DNA of 64,000 nt from Polaromonas glacialis (lineage in GTDB: Bacteria; Pseudomonadota; Gammaproteobacteria; Burkholderiales; Burkholderiaceae_C): assembly GCF_000709345.1 (NCBI RefSeq), contig NZ_KL448324.1:2301-66300 (forward strand). The letters are read 5' to 3'. The position numbers and the translations under genes were made by a program. This document shows, piece after piece, positions 60,508-64,000 of the stretch (position 1 is the first letter of the stretch; each line of letters opens with the position of its first letter). The notes below the pieces were generated by a model. The model saw only the letters and a list, made by a program, of their open reading frames with translations. It had not been told where the DNA came from and did not search any database.

Positions 60508-62177
60508 GCCAAGGCAAGCGGCCCTCCACCGTCACCCCGATTGCGCCCGCGCTGGAGGTCGATGACGCCAGCGCCGTCAACTGGAGTGACAGCGCCGACG
60601 TGGTGGTTGTCGGCTGGGGCGCCGCCGGCGCCTGCGCGGCCATCGAGGCGCGGGCCGCTGGCGCTTCGGTGCTGGTGATTGACCGTTTTGAAGGCGGCGG
60701 CGCCAGCGCGCTGTCGGGCGGCGTGGTTTATGCCGGCGGCGGCACGCCTTACCAAAGGCAGGCGGGCTTTAAAGACTCGCCCGAGGCCATGGCCGACTAC
60801 CTGCGCCACGAGGTCAATGGCGTGGTGAGCGACGCCACGCTGCAAAAATTCTGCGACGACAGCGTCGCCAACCTGGCGTGGCTGGAGGCGCACGGTGCGC
60901 GCTTTGGTGCCACCATGCCCGACCACAAGACCTCGTACCCGCCCGAGGGCAAGTTTTTGTATTACTCCGGCAACGAGATGGTGCCGGCCTGCTGGGGCGA
61001 GCGCGGCGCGCCCGCGCCGCGCGGCCACCGGGCCGTGGCCAAGGGCCAGTCTGGCGCCACGCTGTATGCCGCGTTGCGCGACGCCACGCTGCGTGCCGGC
61101 GCCGTTCCCGTCACGCAGGCCAGCGTGCGCCGGCTGGTGCGCCAGCGCGGTGCCGATGGCCAGAGCGGCGCCGTGCTGGGCGTTGAAATCTGGCAGTTGC
61201 CGCCCGGCGACCCCGCCACGCTGCGCCATGCCGAACTCAATCGCCAGGTGGCGCGCTGGCGCACCTTCAGGCCGGGCAAGGCCGCCGCCTGCCGGGTCGA
61301 GGCCGCAAAAATCGAGCAGCAAGCGGCCAAGCCGCGCTTCATTCGCGCTGTGCGCGGCGTCGTGCTGTCTACCGGCGGCTTTATCTACAACCCCGAGCTG
61401 GTCAAGGCGAATGCGCCGCACACCCGGCGCGGCTGGCCAATTGGCGGCGCCGGCTGCGACGGCAGCGGCCTGCGCCTGGGCCAAAGCGCGGGCGCAGCCA
61501 CGCAGGCCCTGGACAATGTGTCGGCCTGGCGCTTCATCACGCCGCCGTCGGTCTGGCCCAAGGGCGTGGTCGTCAACGCCGAAGGCGAGCGCTTTTGCAA
61601 TGAACAGGTCTACGGCGCCACGCTGGGCCACGAACTGGTCGATCACCAGGGCGGGCGCGGCTGGCTGGTGCTGGACGCCAAGCTGCGTGCGCACGCGATG
61701 CGCCAGTGTCTGTTTGGCGGACTCTGGGCGTTCCAGTCATTGCCGGCGCTGGCCATGCTGCTATTCAGCGCCAAAAAAGCTGCCACACCCGAGGCGCTGG
61801 CGGCGCGCATCCAGGCCGACCCGGCCAAGCTGCGCGCCAGCCTGGACACGGCCAGCGCGGCGGCGCGCGGCGAGCGCGATGACGCTTTTGGCAAGTCGCC
61901 CGACATGCGCTACGACATGGCACGCGGGCCGTATTACGCGCTGGACATTTCCATAGGCGCACCGACTTTTCCGCTGGCCACGCTGACGCTGGGCGGGCTG
62001 GTGCTCGACGAATCCAACGGTCAGGTGCTTGACAGCGCCGGCCAGCGCATCGCCGGGCTGTTTGCCGCCGGCCGCACGGCGATTGGCCTGCCGTCGTCGC
62101 GCTACATCAGCGGGCTGTCGCTGGCCGATTGTGTGTTTTCCGGGCGGCGTGCCGGGCGCGCCACCATGGCGTCATAA
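60504..62177 (+). CDS. tesI: 3-oxosteroid Δ4(5α)-dehydrogenase-like flavoprotein
   Basis: It is expected to desaturate C4–C5 of 5α/5β-3-ketosteroids. The 557-aa FAD protein has VVVVGWGAAGACAAIEARAA near residue 33, FEGGGASALSGGVVYAGGG, and C-terminal GLPSSRYISGLSLADCVFSG. It is a KstD relative without the PGxGxxLGPA motif, and it directly follows tesH as in Comamonas tesH-tesI. GTG start overlapping the tesH stop. Confidence 0.85.
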   Translation: MSQGKRPSTVTPIAPALEVDDASAVNWSDSADVVVVGWGAAGACAAIEARAAGASVLVIDRFEGGGASALSGGVVYAGGGTPYQRQAGFKDSPEAMADYLRHEVNGVVSDATLQKFCDDSVANLAWLEAHGARFGATMPDHKTSYPPEGKFLYYSGNEMVPACWGERGAPAPRGHRAVAKGQSGATLYAALRDATLRAGAVPVTQASVRRLVRQRGADGQSGAVLGVEIWQLPPGDPATLRHAELNRQVARWRTFRPGKAAACRVEAAKIEQQAAKPRFIRAVRGVVLSTGGFIYNPELVKANAPHTRRGWPIGGAGCDGSGLRLGQSAGAATQALDNVSAWRFITPPSVWPKGVVVNAEGERFCNEQVYGATLGHELVDHQGGRGWLVLDAKLRAHAMRQCLFGGLWAFQSLPALAMLLFSAKKAATPEALAARIQADPAKLRASLDTASAAARGERDDAFGKSPDMRYDMARGPYYALDISIGAPTFPLATLTLGGLVLDESNGQVLDSAGQRIAGLFAAGRTAIGLPSSRYISGLSLADCVFSGRRAGRATMAS

Positions 62178-62191
62178 AAAAAGGAATCAAG

Positions 62192-62950
62192 ATGGGACGT
62201 GTACAAGACAAGGTGGCGCTGGTTACCGGCGGCGCCAGCGGCGTCGGCCGCGAGACGGTCAAGCTGCTGCTGGAGGAGGGCGCCTTCGTCGCCATCAGCG
62301 ACATCAACGTGGAGGCCGGCCAGGCCTTTGCCGCCGAGTGCGGCGAGCGCGCGCTGTTTGTGCGCCACGACGTGGCCAGCGAAGACGACTGGCGCGCTGC
62401 CATCGCTGCCGTGCAGCAGCGCTTTGGCCCGCTCGATATCCTGATCAACAACGCCGGCATTTTGATTCCGGGCAGCATAGCGACCGCCACGCTGGCGCAG
62501 TTTCGCCAGCTCATGCAGGTCAATGCCGACTCGTGCTTTGTGGGTTGCCAGCAGGGCATTGAAGCCATGAAAGAGCGCGGCGGTAGCATCGTCAACATGG
62601 CGTCGGTGTCATCATGGTTGCCTATCGAGGGCTACGCCGGCTACAGCGCCAGCAAGGCGGCCGTGGGCGCGCTGACCCGCGCCAGCGCGCTGTACTGCCG
62701 CAACAACAGCCTGCCGGTGCGCGTCAATTCGCTGCACCCCGACGGTATCTACACGCCCATGATGCAGGCCTCCGCACCCGGCGTGCCGGCCAAGTTTTTG
62801 CTGTTCGACGCCCAAAAGAATCCCAAGGGTCGCGCCGCCCTGCCCGAGCAGATCGCCAAGGTGCTGTTGTTTTTGGCCTCGGACGATTCGCAGGCCATCA
62901 GCGGCGCCGAGATTCGCGCCGACAGCGCCATTCTGGGCACGGGGCTTTAA
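62192..62950 (+). CDS. 3β/17β-hydroxysteroid dehydrogenase (SDR)
   Basis: The 252-aa SDR aligns along its whole length with the well-known Comamonas testosteroni 3β/17β-HSD. Shared stretches are DKVALVTGGASGVG, ERALFVRHDV, VGCQQGIEAMKERGGSI, NMASVSSWLPIE, YAGYSASKAAV and NSLHPDGIYTPMMQAS. The Ser/Tyr/Lys triad is intact. It oxidises 3β- and 17β-hydroxyls with NAD. It lies 14 bp after tesI; AAAGGAA precedes the ATG at 62192. Confidence 0.92.
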   Translation: MGRVQDKVALVTGGASGVGRETVKLLLEEGAFVAISDINVEAGQAFAAECGERALFVRHDVASEDDWRAAIAAVQQRFGPLDILINNAGILIPGSIATATLAQFRQLMQVNADSCFVGCQQGIEAMKERGGSIVNMASVSSWLPIEGYAGYSASKAAVGALTRASALYCRNNSLPVRVNSLHPDGIYTPMMQASAPGVPAKFLLFDAQKNPKGRAALPEQIAKVLLFLASDDSQAISGAEIRADSAILGTGL

Positions 62951-62992
62951 GCTCGGGCGCTTTGTTTACTGCAACTGCCCATGACTTCTTCA

Positions 62993-63051
62993 TTTTTAAT
63001 GCCAAAAAGGCCTTTTGCGCACGCTACACGGGCGCATCTAGCTATTATTTT
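62993..63051 (-). repeat. dispersed comamonad-type intergenic repeat, copy 3
   Basis: On the minus strand it reads AATAATAGCTAGATGCGCCC, then GTGCGCAAAAGGCC and TTTTTGGC, related to the copies at 20337–20380 and 38287–38332. It separates the HSD gene from kshB within what is otherwise one transcription unit. Confidence 0.45.
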
Positions 63052-63087
63052 CATAGTGTCTGAGCGCTTGGTGAAAAGGAGCCCCCC

Positions 63088-64000
63088 ATGAGCCGCTACC
63101 ATGCGCTGCGCGTCAGCGCGGTAGTTGACGAGACGCACGACACCAAGTCGCTGGTGTTCGAGGTGCCGCCTGCGCTGGCCAATGCCTTTGCCTACCAGCC
63201 GGGCCAGTTCCTCACGCTGCGGCTAAGCATTGACGGGCGTCATGTGCCGCGCTGCTACTCCATGTCGAGCGCGCCCGGCGTCGACGACGCGCCGCGCGTC
63301 ACCGTCAAGCGCGTCAGGGACGGGCGCGGCTCGAACTGGGTCTGCGACCATGTCAAGGCCGGCGATGTGATTGAGCTGATGCCGCCTTCGGGCGTGTTCC
63401 ATCCGCGCACGCTGGACGGCGACTTTTTGCTGCTGGCCGGTGGAAGCGGCATCACGCCGGTGTTTTCCATCTTGCGCTCGGTGCTGGCCAAGGGGCATGG
63501 CCGCATCACGCTGCTGTACGCCAACCGCGACGAAAAATCGATCATCTTCAAGAACGAACTCAAGGCGCTGGCCGAGGCCTATCCGGCACGATTCAGCGTG
63601 ATTCACTGGCTGGATTCGGTACAGGGCGTGCCCTCGGTGGCGCAGCTGGCCGAGCTGGCGCGGCACCATCGCAGCGCGCAAGCCTTTATCTGCGGCCCCG
63701 GCCCCTACATGGACGCCGCCGTGGCGGCATTGCAGGCCATTGAAATGCCGTCCGAGCGCATTCACGTCGAGCGCTTTGCCTCGCTGCCCGACGAGGAAAC
63801 CCTGGCTGCGGCCAACGCCGTTGCGCAGGCCGCGCCGCCGCTGCCGGGCGCGGTGGACGAAGCCATCGTCGAAGTGCTGCTCAACGGCGAAACCCACACG
63901 CTGCACTGCAGCGGCAACGAAACGCTGCTCGAAGCCGCCCTCAAGGCCGGCCTGAACGCGCCGTATTCGTGCCAGGCCGGCATGTGCGCCTCGTGCATGT
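63088..64000 (+). CDS. kshB: 3-ketosteroid 9α-hydroxylase reductase (KshB-like), truncated by window edge
   Basis: The visible 304 codons encode a FNR-type reductase: FAD motif VPRCYSMSSAP, NAD motif LLAGGSGITPVFSIL, FICGPGPYMD. A plant-type 2Fe-2S domain begins near residue 270 and shows C-x4-C-x2-C in SCQAGMCASC; the fourth Cys and C-terminus are outside the window. This FNR-ferredoxin order is that of KshB/PaaE reductases. With tesH/tesI beside it, electron supply to the Rieske oxygenase KshA is likely; no kshA is present here. AAGGAG precedes the ATG at 63088. Confidence 0.85.
   Translation, partial: MSRYHALRVSAVVDETHDTKSLVFEVPPALANAFAYQPGQFLTLRLSIDGRHVPRCYSMSSAPGVDDAPRVTVKRVRDGRGSNWVCDHVKAGDVIELMPPSGVFHPRTLDGDFLLLAGGSGITPVFSILRSVLAKGHGRITLLYANRDEKSIIFKNELKALAEAYPARFSVIHWLDSVQGVPSVAQLAELARHHRSAQAFICGPGPYMDAAVAALQAIEMPSERIHVERFASLPDEETLAAANAVAQAAPPLPGAVDEAIVEVLLNGETHTLHCSGNETLLEAALKAGLNAPYSCQAGMCASCM

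Overview
The window looks like chromosome of an aerobic betaproteobacterium of the Comamonadaceae (Polaromonas/Comamonas type). It is GC-rich, with tight head-to-tail operons. The steroid genes match the Comamonas testosteroni tes/scd set, and one SDR is nearly superimposable on the Comamonas 3β/17β-hydroxysteroid dehydrogenase. No database search was run: product names rest on motifs, remembered family sequences and gene context.

Layout. (a) 1–8100: the 5' part of a divergent LysR gene, then gcl-hyi-glxR-ttuD-pyk-eno, a complete route from glyoxylate through tartronate semialdehyde, glycerate, 2-phosphoglycerate and PEP to pyruvate, closed by a strong terminator. (b) 8170–12900: a UreI/AmiS-type membrane protein with a fresh 171-bp internal tandem duplication, a FixL/FixJ-like two-component pair, a GlcG/HbpS-like secreted protein and an outer-membrane beta-barrel. 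(c) 13060–16720: an insertion-sequence graveyard. It holds IS110-type and IS3-type remnants around a glutathione-transferase gene, and an IS4/IS701-type element with its own inverted repeats that is interrupted by a complete IS630-type element.

(d) 16740–64000: a steroid/bile-acid catabolic island. It contains a tailoring operon (SDR, SDR, BaiE-like SnoaL protein, old yellow enzyme). A long operon from 20594 carries the meta-cleavage dioxygenase tesB and ring C/D genes (ipdA, ipdB, echA20, ipdC, a crotonase, an acyl-CoA dehydrogenase pair, a thiolase, an SDR, an amidase). A second acyl-CoA dehydrogenase pair and an SDR/MaoC/thiolase set follow. Next come the LuxR-type regulator tesR and a divergent envelope operon (YCF48-like protein, MMPL/RND transporter, DUF1254 protein, second BaiE-like protein). 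A secreted sulfatase and its formylglycine-generating enzyme follow, then an Ltp2-like aldolase with a DUF35-MaoC partner and an MFS transporter. Last are the 9,10-seco genes: tesA2-tesD-tesE-tesF-tesG on the minus strand, and tesA1-tesH-tesI-hsd-kshB on the plus strand, with kshB running off the edge.

The genes fit one job. Conjugated or sulfated steroids are trimmed in the envelope and taken up. Ring hydroxyls and side chain are processed, ring A is dehydrogenated (TesH/TesI), rings A/B are opened (KshB with an oxygenase not in view, TesA1A2, TesB, TesD), the ring-A fragment goes through TesEFG, and rings C/D go through the Ipd-type beta-oxidation genes.

The most interesting signal is regulatory. 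A 20-bp dyad (nnTAGTC-N6-GACGATG, fullest form CATCGTC-N6-GACGATG) recurs upstream of at least eight transcription units of the island. Each copy lies 19–21 nt before a hexamer with A at position 2 and T at position 6, which would centre the dyad near -42.5. That is the class II geometry expected for a LuxR-type activator, and TesR (36911–38101) is the obvious candidate.
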